NCBI RefSeq assembly: GCF_902167145.1
Contig: NC_050100.1
Span: 215,010,081-215,074,080, forward strand
Source: Zea mays
Taxonomy: Eukaryota > Streptophyta > Magnoliopsida > Poales > Poaceae
DNA length: 64,000 nucleotides
Reading direction: 5' to 3'
Part shown: one piece after another, positions 31,625 through 45,400 of the stretch
How the letters are laid out: each line of letters begins with the position of its first letter
Numbering within the stretch: the first letter of the stretch is position 1
Position numbers and translations under genes: made by a program
Notes under the pieces: model-generated
Told to the model about the DNA's origin: nothing
Database searches by the model: none
The model's input: the letters and a program-made list of their open reading frames with translations, nothing else

Positions 31625-34315
31625 ATGTCGGGAGATCACGCCAAGAAGGAGATGGAGACCGGCGAAAAGCCCACTACAAGCCACGGGAGCACTTCATCGG
31701 AAGAGTCCCGCACCAAAAGGAGGGAGAAGAAGAAGAGCTCCTCCAACAAAGGGAAGGAGAAGAAATCTTCTTCTCACCACAAAGAGAAGAAGGAAAAATC
31801 TTCTTCCCACAAGCCGCATCGGAAAGGCGACAAGCACAAGAGGATGAGGAAGGTGGTCTACTACGAGACCGACACCTCATCAACATCGACCTCCGACTCC
31901 GATGCGCCCTCCATCACTTCTAAGCGCCAAGAGCGCAAGAAGTATAGTAAGATCCCCCTACGCTACCCTCGCATTTCCAAACATACACCTTTACTTTCCG
32001 TCCCATTAGGCAAACCACCAACTTTTGATGGTGAAGATTACGCTAGGTGGAGCGATTTAATGCGATTTCATCTAATCTCGCTCCACAAAAGCATATGGGA
32101 TGTTGTTGAGTTTGGTGCACAGGTACCGTCGGTAGGGGATGAAAACTATGATGAGGATGAGGTGGCCCAAATCGAGCACTTCAACTCACAAGCAACGACA
32201 ATACTCCTCGCCTCTCTAAGTAGAGAGGAGTATAACAAAGTACAAGGGTTGAAGAGCGCTAAGGAGATTTGGGATGTGCTCAAAACCGCGCACGAAGGAG
32301 ATGAGCTCACCAAGATCACCAAGCGGGAAACGATCGAGGGAGAGCTCGGTCGGTTCCGGCTTCGCAAAGGGGAGGAGCCACAACACATGTACAACCGGCT
32401 CAAGACCTTGGTGAACCAAGTGCGCAACCTCGGGAGCAAGAAGTGGGATGACCACGAAGTGGTAAATGTTATTTTAAGATCTCTCATTTTTCTTAATCCC
32501 ACTCAAGTTCAATTGATTCGTGGTAATCCTAGATATACTAAAATGACCCCCGAGGAAGTTATCGGGCATTTTGTAAGTTTTGAGTGCATGATAGAAGGCT
32601 CGAGGAAAATCAACGAGCTTGGCGACCCATCCGAAGCCCAACCCGTTGCATTCAAGGCAACGGAGGAGAAGAAGGAGGAGTCTACACCAAGTAGACAACC
32701 AATAGACGCCTCCAAGCTCGACAATGAGGAAATGGCGCTCGTCATCAAGAGCTTCCGCCAAATCCTCAAGCAAAGGAGGGGGAAGGACTACAAGTCCCGC
32801 TCCAAGAAGGTTTGCTACAAGTGTGGTAAGCCCGGTCATTTTATTGCTAAATGTCCTATATCTAGTGACAGTGACCGAGGCGACGACAAGAAGGGGAGAA
32901 GAAAGGAGAAGAAAAGGTACTACAAGAAGAAGGGCGGCGATGCCCATGTTTGTCGGGAATGGGATTCCGACGAAAGCTCAAGCGACTCCTCCGACGACGA
33001 GGACGCCGCCAACATCGCCGTCACCAAGGGACTCCTCTTCCCCAACGTCGGCCACAAGTGCCTCATGGCAAAGGACGGCAAAAAGAAGAAGGTTAAATCC
33101 AACTCCTCCACTAAATATGAATCTTCCAGTGATGATAATGCTAGTGATGAGGAGAATAATTTGCGTATTCTCTTTGCCAATCTTAACATGGAGCAAAAAG
33201 AAAAACTAAATGAATTGATTAGTGCTATTCATGAAAAGGATGATCTTTTGGACTCCCAAGAGGATTGTCTAATTAAAGAAAACAAGAAACATGTTAAGGT
33301 TAAAAAGGCTTATGCTCTAGAAGTAGAAAAATGTGAAAAATTGTCTAGTGAGCTAAGCACATGCCGTGAGATGATTGACAACCTTAGAAATGAAAATGCT
33401 ATTTTAAATGCTAAGGTTGATTCACATGTTTGTAATGTTTCAATTCCCAATCTTAGAGATGATAATATTGACTTGCTTGCTAAGATTGATGAATTGAATG
33501 TATCTCTTGCTAGTCTTTGATTAGAGAATGAAAATTTGATTGCTAAGGCTAGAGATTTTGATGTTTGCAATACTACCATTTCCGACCTTAGAACTAAGAA
33601 TGAAATGTTGCATGCTAAGGTTGTAGAACTTAAATCTTGCAAACCCTCTACATCTAATGTTGAGCATGTATCTATTTGCACTAGATGTAGAGATGTTGAT
33701 GTTAATGCTATTCTTGATCATATGGCTTTAATTAAACAACAAAATGATCATATAGCAAAACTAGATGCTAAAATCGCCGAGCATAACTTAGAGAATGAAA
33801 AATTTAAATTTGCTAGAAGTATGCTCTATAATGGGAGACGCCCTGGCATCAAGGATGGCATTGGCTTCCAAAGGGGAGACAATGTCAAACTTAATGCCCC
33901 TCCAAAGAACTTATCTAACTTTGTTAAGGGCAAGGCTCCCATGCCTCAGGATAACGAGGGTTACATTTTGTACCCTGCCGGCTATCCTGAGAGCAAAATT
34001 AGAAAGATTCATTCTAGGAAGTCTCACTCTGGCCCTAATCATGCTTATATGTATAAGGGTGAGACATCTAGTTTTAGGCAACCAACCCATGCTAAGTTGT
34101 CTAAGAAGAAAATTCCTAATGCATCAAATGATCATGCCATTTCATTTAAAACTTTTGATGCATCTTATGTGCTTACTAGCAAATCCGGCAAGGTAGTTGC
34201 CAAATTTGTTGGGGGCAAACACAAGGGTTCCAAGACTTGTGTTTGGGTACCCAAAGTTCTTGTGTCTAATGCCAAAGGACCCAAAACCGTTTGGGTACCT
34301 AAAGTCAAGAACTAA
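31625..34315 (+). pseudogene. gag: Sirevirus C gag with one nonsense codon
   Basis: The frame starts at ATG 31625 and runs to TAA at 34313-34315 (897 codon positions), interrupted only by TGA at 33518-33520. B has AGA there (CTTAGAGTA versus CTTTGATTA), so one base change explains it. Order: basic Ser/Lys-rich N-terminus, UBN2-type gag domain, zinc knuckle CYKCGKPGHFIAKC, acidic region, long coiled coil (about residues 510-740), conserved NGRRPGIKDGIGFQRG block and the C-terminal WVPKV repeats. The truncated product keeps the gag domain and knuckle. Confidence 0.9.
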
Positions 34316-34328
34316 AATTGTTTTGTAG

Positions 34329-37300
34329 GTTTATGCATCCGGGGGCTCAAGTTGGATACTCGACAGCGGGTGTACAAACCATATGACTGGGGAGAAAAGA
34401 ATGTTCTCCTCATATGAGAAAAACCAAGATCCCCAACGAGCTATCACATTCGGGGATGGAAATCAAGGGTTGGTCAAAGGTTTGGGTAAAATTGCTATTT
34501 CACCTGACCATTCCATTTCCAATGTTTTTCTTGTTGATTCATTAGATTACAACTTGCTTTCTGTTTCCCAATTATGTCAAATGGGCTACAACTGTCTTTT
34601 TACTGATATAGGTGTCACTGTCTTTAGAAGAAGTGATGATTCAATAGCATTTAAGGGTCTGTTAGAGGGTCAGCTATACTTAGTGGATTTTAATAGAGCT
34701 GAACTCAACACATGCTTAATTGCTAAGACTAACATGGGTTGGCTCTGGCATCGCCGACTAGCCCATGTTGGGATGAAGAATCTTCACAAGCTTCTAAAGG
34801 GAGAGCACATTTTAGGATTAACAAATGTTCATTTTGAGAAAGACAGGATTTGTAGCGCATGCCAGGCGGGGAAGCAAGTTGGAGTCCATCACCCACACAA
34901 GAACATCATGACGACCGACAGGCCGCTTGAGCTACTCCACATGGATCTATTCGGCCCGATTGCTTACATAAGCATCGGCGGGAGTAAGTATTGTCTTGTT
35001 ATTGTGGATGATTATTCTCGCTTCACTTGGGTATTCTTTTTACAGGAAAAATCTCAAACCCAAGAGACCTTAAAGGGATTCTTGAGACGAGCTCAAAATG
35101 AGTTCGACTTAAGGATCAAGAAAATAAGAAGCGACAACGGGACGGAGTTCAAGAACTCTCAAATTGAAGGCTTCCTTGAGGAGGAGGGCATCAAGCATGA
35201 GTTCTCCTCTCCCTACACGCCACAACAAAATGGTGTAGTGGAGAGGAAGAATCGAACTCTATTGGACATGGCAAGAACCATGCTTGATGAGTACAAGACA
35301 CCGGACCGGTTTTGGGCCGAAGCGGTCAACACCGCCTGCTACGCCATCAACCGGTTATATCTTCACCGAATCCTCAAGAAGACATCATATGAACTCCTAA
35401 CCGGTAAAAAGCCCAACATTTCATATTTTAGAGTTTTTGGTAGCAAATGCTTCATTCTTATTAAAAGAGGTAGAAAATCTAAATTTGCTCCTAAAACTGT
35501 AGAAGGCTTTTTACTTGGTTATGACTCAAACACAAGGGCATATAGGGTCTTTAACAAGTCCACTGGACTAGTTGAAGTCTCTTGTGACGTTGTGTTTGAT
35601 GAAACTAACGGCTCTCAAGTAGAGCAAGTTGATCTTGATGAGATAGGTGAAGAACAGGCTCCATGCATCGCGCTAAGGAACATGTCCATCGGGGATGTGT
35701 GTCCTAAGGAATCCGAAGAGCCTCCAAGTACACAAGATCAACCATCCTCCTCCATGCAAGCATCTCCACCAACTCAAAATGAGGATGAGGCTCAAAATGA
35801 TGAAGAGCAAAATCAAGACGACGAGCCACCTCAAGATGATAGCAATGATCAAGGGGGAGATACAAATGATCAAGAAAAGGAGGATGAGGAAGAACCAAGA
35901 CCGCCACACCCAAGAGTCCACCAATCAATCCAACGAGATCACCCCGTCGACACCATCCTCGGCGACATTCATAAGGGGGTAACTACTCGATCTCGGGTTG
36001 CTCATTTTTGTGAACATTACTCTTTTGTTTCCTCTATTGAGCCACACAGGGTAGAGGAAGCTCTCCAAGATTCGGATTGGGTGGTGGCAATGCAAGAGGA
36101 GCTCAACAATTTCACAAGGAATGAGGTATGGCATTTGGTTCCACGTCCTAATCAAAATGTTGTAGGAACCAAGTGGGTCTTCCGCAACAAGCAAGATGAG
36201 CATGGTGCGGTGACAAGGAACAAAGCTCGACTCGTGGCCAAGGGGTATTCACAAGTCGAAGGTTTGGATTTCGGTGAAACCTATGCACCCGTAGCTAGGC
36301 TTGAGTCAATTCGCATATTATTAGCCTATGCTACTTACCATGGCTTCAAGCTTTATCAAATGGACGTGAAGAGTGCCTTCCTCAATGGACCAATCAAGGA
36401 AGAGGTCTATGTTGAGCAACCTCCCGGCTTTGAAGACAGTAAGTACCCTAACCATGTCTATAGGCTCTCTAAGGCGCTTTATGGGCTCAAGCAAGCCCCA
36501 AGAGCATGGTATGAATGCCTTAGAGATTTCCTTATTGCTAATGGCTTCAAGGTCGGCAAGGCCGATCCTACACTCTTTACTAAAACTCTTGAAAATGACT
36601 TGTTTGTATGCCAAATTTATGTTGATGATATTATATTTGGGTCTACTAACGAGTCTACATGTGAAGAGTTTAGTAGGATCATGACACAGAAATTCGAGAT
36701 GTCGATGATGGGGGAGTTGAAATATTTTCTAGGATTCCAAGTCAAGCAACTCCAAGAGGGCACCTTCATTAGCCAAACAAAGTACACTCAAGACATTCTT
36801 GCTAAGTTTGGGATGAAGGATGCCAAGCCCATCAAGACACCCATGGGAACAAATGGGCATCTCGACCTCGACACGGGAGGTAAGTCCGTGGATCAAAAGG
36901 TATACCGGTCGATGATTGGTTCATTGCTTTATTTATGTGCATCTCGACCGGACATTATGCTTTCCGTTTGCATGTGTGCAAGATTTCAAGCCGACCCTAA
37001 GGAATCACACCTTACGGCCGTAAAACGAATCTTGAGATATTTGGCTTATACTCCTAAGTTTGGGCTTTGGTACCCTCGGGGATCCACATTTGATTTACTT
37101 GGTTATTCGGATGCCGATTGGGCGGGGTGCAAAATCAATAGGAAGAGCACATCGGGGACTTGCCAGTTCTTGGGAAGATCCTTGGTGTCTTGGGCTTCAA
37201 AGAAGCAAAATTCGGTCGCTCTTTCCACCGCCGAAGCCGAGTACATTGCCGCAGGACATTGTTGCGCGCAATTGCTTTGGATGAGGCAAACCCTGCGGGA

Positions 37301-37574
37301 CTACGGTTACAAATTAACCAAAGTCCCTTTGCTATGTGATAATGAGAGTGCAATTAAAATGGCCGACAATCCCGTCGAGCATAGCCGCACTAAGCACATA
37401 GCCATTCGGTATCATTTTCTTAGGGATCACCAACAAAAGGGGGATATCGAGATTTCTTACATTAACACTAAAGATCAATTAGCCGATATCTTTACCAAGC
37501 CACTTGATGAACAATCTTTTACGAGACTTAGGCATGAGCTCAATATTCTTGATTCTAGAAATTTCTTTTGCTAA
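34329..37574 (+). CDS. pol: Sirevirus C pol polyprotein
   Basis: Open from 34329, right after a TAG, to TAA 37574 in a frame different from gag. Domains in order: aspartic protease ([13 protein letters not shown] at the start), GAG-pre-integrase HHCC finger ([20 protein letters not shown]), integrase core ([29 protein letters not shown] with the D,D,E residues), reverse transcriptase ([33 protein letters not shown]) and RNase H ([24 protein letters not shown]). No stop interrupts it. The first ATG in frame (34383) lies after the protease Asp, so normal expression must come from gag by frameshifting or splicing. Confidence 0.95.
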   Translation, partial: VYASGGSSWILDSGCTNHMTGEKRMFSSYEKNQDPQRAITFGDGNQGLVKGLGKIAISPDHSISNVFLVDSLDYNLLSVSQLCQMGYNCLFTDIGVTVFRRSDDSIAFKGLLEGQLYLVDFNRAELNTCLIAKTNMGWLWHRRLAHVGMKNLHKLLKGEHILGLTNVHFEKDRICSACQAGKQVGVHHPHKNIMTTDRPLELLHMDLFGPIAYISIGGSKYCLVIVDDYSRFTWVFFLQEKSQTQETLKGFLRRAQNEFDLRIKKIRSDNGTEFKNSQIEGFLEEEGIKHEFSSPYTPQQNGVVERKNRTLLDMARTMLDEYKTPDRFWAEAVNTACYAINRLYLHRILKKTSYELLTGKKPNISYFRVFGSKCFILIKRGRKSKFAPKTVEGFLLGYDSNTRAYRVFNKSTGLVEVSCDVVFDETNGSQVEQVDLDEIGEEQAPCIALRNMSIGDVCPKESEEPPSTQDQPSSSMQASPPTQNEDEAQNDEEQNQDDEPPQDDSNDQGGDTNDQEKEDEEEPRPPHPRVHQSIQRDHPVDTILGDIHKGVTTRSRVAHFCEHYSFVSSIEPHRVEEALQDSDWVVAMQEELNNFTRNEVWHLVPRPNQNVVGTKWVFRNKQDEHGAVTRNKARLVAKGYSQVEGLDFGETYAPVARLESIRILLAYATYHGFKLYQMDVKSAFLNGPIKEEVYVEQPPGFEDSKYPNHVYRLSKALYGLKQAPRAWYECLRDFLIANGFKVGKADPTLFTKTLENDLFVCQIYVDDIIFGSTNESTCEEFSRIMTQKFEMSMMGELKYFLGFQVKQLQEGTFISQTKYTQDILAKFGMKDAKPIKTPMGTNGHLDLDTGGKSVDQKVYRSMIGSLLYLCASRPDIMLSVCMCARFQADPKESHLTAVKRILRYLAYTPKFGLWYPRGSTFDLLGYSDADWAGCKINRKSTSGTCQFLGRSLVSWASKKQNSVALSTAEAEYIAAGHCCAQLLWMRQTLRDYGYKLTKVPLLCDNESAIKMADNPVEHSRTKHIAIRYHFLRDHQQKGDIEISYINTKDQLADIFTKPLDEQSFTRLRHELNILDSRNFFC

Positions 37575-38458
37575 GCTTGCACACATAGCTCATTTGAATA
37601 CCTTTGATCATATCTCTTTTATATGCTATGACTAATGTGTTTTCAAGTCTATTTCAAACCAAGTCATAGGTATATTGAAAGGGAATTGGAGTCTTCGACG
37701 AAGACAAAGGCTTCCACTCCGTAACTCATGCTTCGCCATCACTCCGAGCAACTCTCTATTCCTTAGGGAGAAATGAGCATCAAAGAAAAGGACTTCATCC
37801 TTGGAGGAGAGAGTAAAAGCTCAAAAGCAAAAGGACCGGACCTCGTCTTTGGTATAATCTCAACTCATTTACTTATGACCAAAGGGGAGGAACTTACTTC
37901 GAGGGCTCTAATGATTCCGTTTTTGGCGATTCATGCCAAAAAGGGGGAGAAATGAGCCCAAAGCAAAAGGACCGCACCACCACCACCAAATTCAAAAACT
38001 TAGTGCTTTCCAAAAGTCTTTATCATTTGGTATCCTATTGTGTTCAAAAGGGGGAGAAAGTAGTATTTCAAAAATGGTATATCAAAACCCTCTTGAACAC
38101 TAAGAGGTGGATCTCTTTTAGGGGGAGTTTTGTTTAGTCAAAGGAAAAGCATTTGAAATAGGGGGAGACAATTTCAAATCTTGAAAATGCTTTGCAAACT
38201 CTTATTCATGTACCTTTGACTATTTGCAAAAGATCTTTGAAATGGATTTACAAAAAGAATTTGCAAAAACAAAACATGTGGTGCAAACGTGGTCCAAAAT
38301 GTTATATAAGAAAGAAACATTCCTTGCATATCTTGTAAGTAGTTATATTGGCTCAATTCCAAGTAACCTTTGCACTTACATTATGTAAACTAGTTCAATT
38401 ATGCACTTCTATATTTGCTTTGGTTTGTGTTGGCATCAATCACCAAAAAGGGGGAGAT
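37575..38458 (+). other. Sirevirus C 3' non-coding region with repeated purine tracts
   Basis: Between pol and LTR several AAAAGGGGGAGAAA-like tracts occur (about 37937, 38047, 38160), and the last, AAAAAGGGGGAGA at 38445-38457, abuts the 3' LTR as the polypurine tract. Multiple such tracts are a described Sirevirus trait. No credible env-like gene is seen. Confidence 0.85.
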
Positions 38459-39791
38459 TGAAAGGGAATTAGGCTTACACCTAGTTCCTAAATAATTTTG
38501 GTGGTTGAATTGCCCAACACAAATATTGGACTGACTAGTTTGCTCTAGTGTATAAGTTATACAGGTGCAAAAGGTTCACATCTAGCCAATAAAAAGACCA
38601 AGTGTTGGATTCAACAAAGGAGCAATAAGGCAACCGAGGGCACCTCTGGCTGGAGGCACCGGACTGTCCGGTGTGCACCGGACAGTGTCCGGTGCGCCCG
38701 TAGACTTCGTTTTCTACCCTTCGCCAGAGGACTTCGACTTCAACCCTTCGCCCTCGGGAATTCGCGGAGGCCGGCGCGCTATAATTCACCGGACTGTCCG
38801 GTGTGCACCGGACATGTCCGGTGCGCCAACGAACCGCGGCCTCCGGAACTCGCCAGCCTCGGGTTCGCGCGGCAGCCGCTCCGCTAAAATTCACCGGACT
38901 GTCCGGTGTGCACCGGACTGTCCGGTGAACCACGGAGCAACGGCTACTTCCGCGCCAACGGTCACCTGCAAGCGCATTTAATGCGCGCTCTGCGCGCGCA
39001 GTCGGCAGGCGCGCCCATACCGATGCACCGGACAATGAACAGTTCATGTCCGGTGTACACCGGACATCCAGGCGGGGCCACATGTCAGAGCTCCAACGGT
39101 CAGAATCCAACGGCAACGATGACGTGGCAGGGGGCACCGGACTGTCCGGTGTGCACCGGACTGTCCGGTGCGCCATCGAACAGAGAGCTCCCAGCAACGG
39201 CCACATTTGGTGGTTGGGGCTATAAATACCCCAACCACCCCACCATTCATAGCATCCAAGTTTTCCACTTCTCAACTACTACAAGAGCTCTAGCATTCAA
39301 TTCTAGACACACTAAAGAGATCAAATCCTCTCCAATTCCACACAAAGCCCTAGTGACTAGTGAGAGTGATTTGCCGTGTTCATTTGAGCTCTTGCGCTTG
39401 GATTGCTTCTTTTCTTTCTCACTTGTTCTTGAGATCATACTCTATTGTAATCAAGGCAAGAGGCACCAATTGTGTGGTGGCCCTTGCGGGGAAGTTTTGT
39501 TCCCGGCTTTGATTAGAGAAGAGAAGCTCACTCGGTCCGAGGGACCGTTTGAGAGAGGGAAGGGTTGAAAGAGACCCGGCCTTTGTGGCCTCCTCAACGG
39601 GGAGTAGGTTTGCAAGAACCGAACCTCGGTAAAACAAATCTCCGTGTCTCTCTTGCTTATTCGCTTGAGATTTGTTTTGCGCCCTCTCTCTCGGACTCAT
39701 TTATATTTCTAACGCTAACCCGGCTTGTAGTTGTGTTTATATTTGTAAATTTCAGTTTCGCCCTATTCACCCCCCCTCTAGGCGACTATCA
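38459..39791 (+). repeat. 3' LTR of Sirevirus C
   Basis: 1333 bp, nearly identical to 30263-31576 apart from one extra 19-bp palindrome unit near 39140-39170. Confidence 0.96.
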
Positions 39792-39796
39792 AGATC

Positions 39797-42480
39797 ACGC
39801 CAAGAAGGAGATGGAAACCGGCGAAAAGCCCACTACAAGCCATGGGAGCACTTCATCGGAAGAGTCCCACACCAAAAGGAGGGAGAAGAAGAAGAGCTCC
39901 TCCAACAAAGGGAAGGAGAAGAAATCTTCTTCTCACCACAAAGAGAAGAAGGAAAAATCTTCTTCCCACAAGCCGCATCGGAGTGGGGACAAGCAAAAGA
40001 GGATGAGGAAAGTGGTCTACTACGAGACCGACACTTCATCAACATCGACCTCCGGCTCCGATGCGCCCTCCGTAACTTCTAAACGCCAAGAGCGTAAGAA
40101 GTTTAGTAAGATTCCCCTACACTACCCTCGCATTTCTAAACATGCACCTTTACTTTCCGTCCCATTAGGCAAACCACCAACTTTTGATGGTGAAGATTAT
40201 GCTAGGTGGAGTGATTTAATGCGATTTCACCTAACCTCACTCCACAAAAGTATATGGGATGTTGTTAAGTTTGGTGCACAGGTACCGTCGGTAGGGGATA
40301 AAGACTACGATAAGGATGAGGTGGCCCAAATCGAGCACTTCAACTCTCAAGCAACAACAATACTCCTCGCCTCTTTAAGTAGAGAGGAGTATAACAAAGT
40401 TCAAGGGTTGAAGAGCGCCAAGGAGGTTTGGGATGTGCTCAAAACCGCGCACGAGGGAGATGAGCTTACAAAGATCACCAAGCGGGAAACGATCAAGGGG
40501 GAGCTCGGTCGGTTCCGGCTTCGCAAAGGGGAAGAGCCACAACACATGTACAACCAGCTCAAGACTTTGGTGAACCAAGTGCGCAACCTCGGGAGCAAAA
40601 AGTGGGATGACCACGAGGTGGTTAAGGTTATTCTAAGATCTCTTATTTTCCTTAACCCCACTCAAGTTCAATTAATTCGTGGCAACCCAAGATATACACT
40701 AATGACCCCCGAGGAAGTAATCGGGCATTTTGTAAGTTTTGAGTGCATGATCGAAGGCTCGAGGAAGATCAACGAGCTTGATGATCCATCTACATCGGAA
40801 GCTCAACCCATCGCATTCAAGGCGACGGAAGAGAAGAAGGAGGAGTCTACACCAAGTAGACAACCAATTGACGCCTCCAAGCTTGACAATGAGGAGATGG
40901 CGCTCGTCATCAAGAGCTTCCACCAAATCCTCAAACAAAGGAGGGGGAAAGACTACAAGTCCCGCTCCAAGAAGGTTTGCTACAAATGTGGTAAGCCCGG
41001 TCATTTTATTGCTAAATGTCCTATATCAAGTGACAGTGACCGAGGCGACGACAAGAAGGGGAGAAGAAAGGAGAAGAAGAGGTACTACAAGAAGAAGGGC
41101 GGCGATGCCCATGTTTGTCGGGAGTGGGACTCCGACGAAAGCTCTAGCGACTCCTCCGACGACGAGGATGCCGCCAACATCGCCGTCACCAAGGGACTTC
41201 TCTTCCCCAACGTCGGCCACAAGTGCCTCATGGCAAAGGACGGCAAAAGGAAGAAGGTAAAATCAAGATCCTCCACTAAATATGAAACCTCTAGTGATGA
41301 AAATGCTAGTGATGAGGAGGATAACTTGCGTACTATTTTTGCCAATCTTAACATGGAACAAAAGGAAAAATTAAATGAATTAATTAGTGCTATTCATGAA
41401 AAGGATGACCTTTTGGATTCCCAAGAGGACTGTCTAATTAAAGAAAACAAGAAACATGTTAAGGTTAAAAATGCTTATGCTCTAGAAGTAGAAAAATGTG
41501 AAAAATTATCTAGTGAGCTAAGCACTTGCCGTGAGATGATTGACAACCTTAGGAATGAAAATGCTAGTTTAAATGCTAAGGTTGATTCACATGTATGCAT
41601 TGTTTCAACTTCCAATCCTAGAGATAATAATAATGATTTGCTTGCTAGGATTGAAGAATTGAACATTTCTCTTGCTAGCCTTAGAGTAGAAAATGAAAAT
41701 TTAATTGCTAAGGCTAAAGATTTTGATGTTTGCAAAGTTACAATTTCCGATCTTAGAGATAAAAATGATATTCTTCATGCTAAGATTGTTGAACTTAATT
41801 CCTGCAAACCATCTACATCTACCATTGAGCATGTCACTATTTGTACTAGATGTAGAGATGTTGATGTTAATGCTATTCATGATCATATGGATTTAATTAA
41901 ACAACAAAATGATCATATAGCAAAACTAGATGCTAAAATTGCCGAGCACAACTTAGAAAATGAGAAATTTAAATTTGCTCGTAGCATGCTTTATAATGGG
42001 AGACGCCCGGGCATCAAGGATGGCATTGGCTTCCAAAGGGGAGACAATGTCAAAATTAGTGCCCCTCCTAAAAGATTGTCCAACTTTGTTAAGGGCAAGG
42101 CTCCCATGCCTCAGGATAACGAGGGTTACATTTTATACCCTGCCGGTTATCCTGAGAACAAAATTAGGAGAATTCATTCTAGGAAGTCTCACTCTGGCCC
42201 TAATCATGCTTTCATGTATAAGGGTGAGACATCTAGCTCTAGGCATCCAACCCATGCTAAGTTGCCTAAGAAGAAAATTCCTACTGCATCAAATGAACAT
42301 AGTCTTTCATTTAAAACTTTTGATGCATCTTATGTGTTGACTAACAAATCCGGCAAAGTAGTTGCCAAATATGTTGGGGGCAAGCACAAGGGATCAAAGA
42401 CTTGTGTTTGGGTACCCAAAGTTCTTGTGTCTAATGCCAAAGGACCCAAAACCATTTGGGTACCTAAAGTCAAGAACTAA
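39797..42480 (+). pseudogene. gag: Sirevirus B gag, cut from its start codon by Sirevirus C
   Basis: The gag ATG is at 30250. After 13 bases Sirevirus C intervenes, and gag resumes after the AGATC copy, running without any stop to TAA 42480. The UBN2-type domain, the CYKCGKPGHFIAKC knuckle, the acidic region, coiled coil and WVPKV end are all present. The open frame also extends backward into the C LTR but has no ATG there; the first ATG in frame is 39811 (KEMETG), which would remove only a few residues. If transcription starts in the C 3' LTR, a nearly full Gag could be made (inference). Confidence 0.85.
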
Positions 42481-42493
42481 ACTTGTTTTGTAG

Positions 42494-45400
42494 GTTTATG
42501 CATCCGGGGGCTCAAGTTGGATACTCGACAGCGGGTGCACAAACCACATGACAGGGGAGAAGAAGATGTTCTCCTCATATGAGAAAAACCAAGATCCCCA
42601 ACGAGCTATCACATTCGGGGATGGAAATCAAGGTTTGGTCAAAGGTCTTGGTAAAATAGCTATATCTCCTGACCATTCTATTTCCAATGTTTTTCTTGTA
42701 GATTCATTAGATTACAATTTGCTTTCTGTATCTCAATTATGCAAAATGGGCTACAACTGTCTATTCACTGATATAGGTGTCACTGTCTTTAGAAGAAGTG
42801 ATGATTCAATAGCATTTAAGGGAGTGTTAGAGGGTGAGCTATACTTGGTAGATTTTGATAGAGCTGAACTCGACACTTGCTTAATTGCTAAGACTAACAT
42901 GGGTTGGTTCTGGCACCGCCGACTAGCTCATGTTGGGATGAAGAATCTTCATAAGCTTCTAAAGGGAGAACACATTTTAGGACTAACAAATGTTCATTTT
43001 GAGAAAGACAGGATTTGTAGCGCATGCCAAGAAGGAAAGCAAGTTGGCACTCATCATCCGCATAAGAACATAATGACGACCGACAGGCCACTGGAGCTCC
43101 TGCATATGGATCTATTCGGCCCGATCGCTTACATAAGCATCGGCGGGAGTAAGTACTGTCTAGTTATTGTGGATGATTATTCTCGCTTCACTTGGGTATT
43201 CTTTTTACAGGAAAAATCTCAAACCCAAGAGACCTTAAAGGGATTCTTGAGACGGGCTCAAAATGAGTTCGGCTTAAGGATCAAGAAAATAAGAAACGAC
43301 AACGGGACGGAGTTCAAGAACTCTCAAATTGAAAGCTTCCTTGAGGAGGAGGGCATCAAGCATGAGTTCTCTTCTCCCTACGCGCCACAACAAAATGGTG
43401 TAGTGGAGAGGAAGAATCGAACTCTACTGGACATGGCAAGAACCATGCTTGATGAGTACAAGACTTCGGATCGGTTTTGGGCCGAGGCGGTCAACACCGC
43501 CTGCTACGCCATCAACCGGTTGTATCTACACCGAATCCTCAAGAAGACATCATATGAACTCCTAACCGGTAAAAAGCCCAACATTTCATATTTTAGAGTC
43601 TTTGGTAGCAAATGCTTTATTCTTGTTAAAAGAGGTAGAAAATCTAAATTTGCTCCTAAGACTGTAGAAGGCTTTTTACTTGGTTATGACGCAAACACAA
43701 GGGCATATAGGGTCTTTAACAAGTCCACTGGACTAGTTGAAGTCTCATGTGACGTTGTGTTTGATGAAACTAACGGCTCTCAAGTAGAGCAAGTTGATCT
43801 TGATGAAACAGGTATTGAAGAGGCTCTGTGCATCGCGCTAAGGAACATGTCCATTGGGGATGTGTGTCCTAAGGAATCCGAAGAGCCTCCAAATGCACAA
43901 GATCAACCGTCCTCCTCCATGCAAACATCTCCACCAACTCAAATTGAGGAAGAGGCTCAAGTTGATGAAGAAGAAGATCAATCAAATGAGCCACCTCAAG
44001 ATGACGGCATAGATCAAGGGGGAGATACAAATGATCAAGAAAAGGAGGATGAGCAAGAACCAAGGCCACCACACCCAAGAGTCCATCAAGCAATTCAACG
44101 AGATCACCCCGTCGACACCATCCTCGGCGACATTCATAAGGGGGTAACTACTCGATCTCGTGTTGCCCATTTTTGTGAACATTACTCGTTTGTTTCCTCT
44201 ATTGAGCCACACAGGGTAGAGGAAGCACTACAAGATTCGGATTGGGTGGTGGCGATGCAAGAGGAGCTCAACAACTTCACTAGAAATAAGGTATGGCATT
44301 TAGTTCCACGTCCTAACCAAAATGTTGTAGGAACCAAATGGGTCTTCCGCAACAAGCAAGACGAGCATGGTGTGGTGACAAGGAACAAAGCTCGACTTGT
44401 GGCCAAGGGATACTCCCAAGTCGAAGGTTTGGATTTCGGTGAAACCTATGCACCTGTAGCTAGGCTTGAGTCAATTCGCATATTATTAGCCTATGCTACT
44501 TACCATGGCTTTAAGCTTTATCAAATGGACGTGAAAAGTGCCTTCCTCAATGGACCAATCAAGGAAGAGGTCTATGTTGAGCAACCTCCCGGCTTTGAAG
44601 ACAGTGAGTATCCTAACCATGTCTACAAGCTCTCTAAGGCGCTTTATGGGCTCAAGCAAGCCCCAAGAGCATGGTATGAATGCCTTAGAGATTTCCTTAT
44701 TGCAAATGGCTTCAAAGTCGGAAAGGCCGATCCTACACTCTTTACTAAAACTCTTGAAAATGACTTGTTTGTATGCCAAATTTATGTTGATGATATTATA
44801 TTTGGGTCTACTAACGAGTCTACATGTGAAGAGTTTAGTAGGATTATGACACAGAAATTCGAGATGTCTATGATGGGGGAGTTGAAGTATTTCCTAGGAT
44901 TTCAAGTAAAGCAACTCCAAGAGGGCACCTTCATTAGCCAAACGAAGTACACTCAAGACATTTTAAACAAGTTTGGAATGAAGGATGCCAAGCCTATCAA
45001 GACACCCATGGGAACTAATGGGCATCTCGACCTCGACACGGGAGGTAAGTCCGTGGATCAAAAGGTATACCGGTCGATGATAGGCTCTTTACTCTATTTA
45101 TGTGCATCTCGACCGGATATTATGCTTTCCGTATGCATGTGTGCAAGATTCCAAGCCGACCCTAAGGAAGCTCACCTTACGGCCGTAAAACGAATCTTGA
45201 GATATTTGGCTTATACTCCTAAGTTTGGGCTTTGGTATCCTAAGGGATCCACCTTTGATTTAATTGGTTATTCGGATGCCGATTGGGCGGGGTGTAAAAT
45301 CAATAGGAAGAGCACATCGGGGACTTGCCAGTTCTTGGGAAGATCCTTGGTGTCTTGGGCTTCTAAGAAGCAAAATTCGGTCGCTCTTTCTACCGCCGAA

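Larger units (their letters stand above)
30263..39791 (+). mobile_element. Sirevirus C (Opie/Ji-type), uninterrupted
   Basis: A structurally complete 9529-bp element flanked by AGATC (30258-30262 and 39792-39796). It sits 13 bases into Sirevirus B gag. The LTRs differ by about 4 substitutions and one 19-bp palindrome-unit indel, making it the youngest in the nest. Pol is intact; gag has a single nonsense codon. Confidence 0.96.

Noticed and set aside
39565..42480. A 971-codon frame joining the Sirevirus C LTR to Sirevirus B gag as one novel fusion protein
   Set aside because: The frame is open but its first codon is TTG and there is no ATG in the LTR part; the first ATG (39811) is inside gag. 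It is a by-product of the insertion junction.
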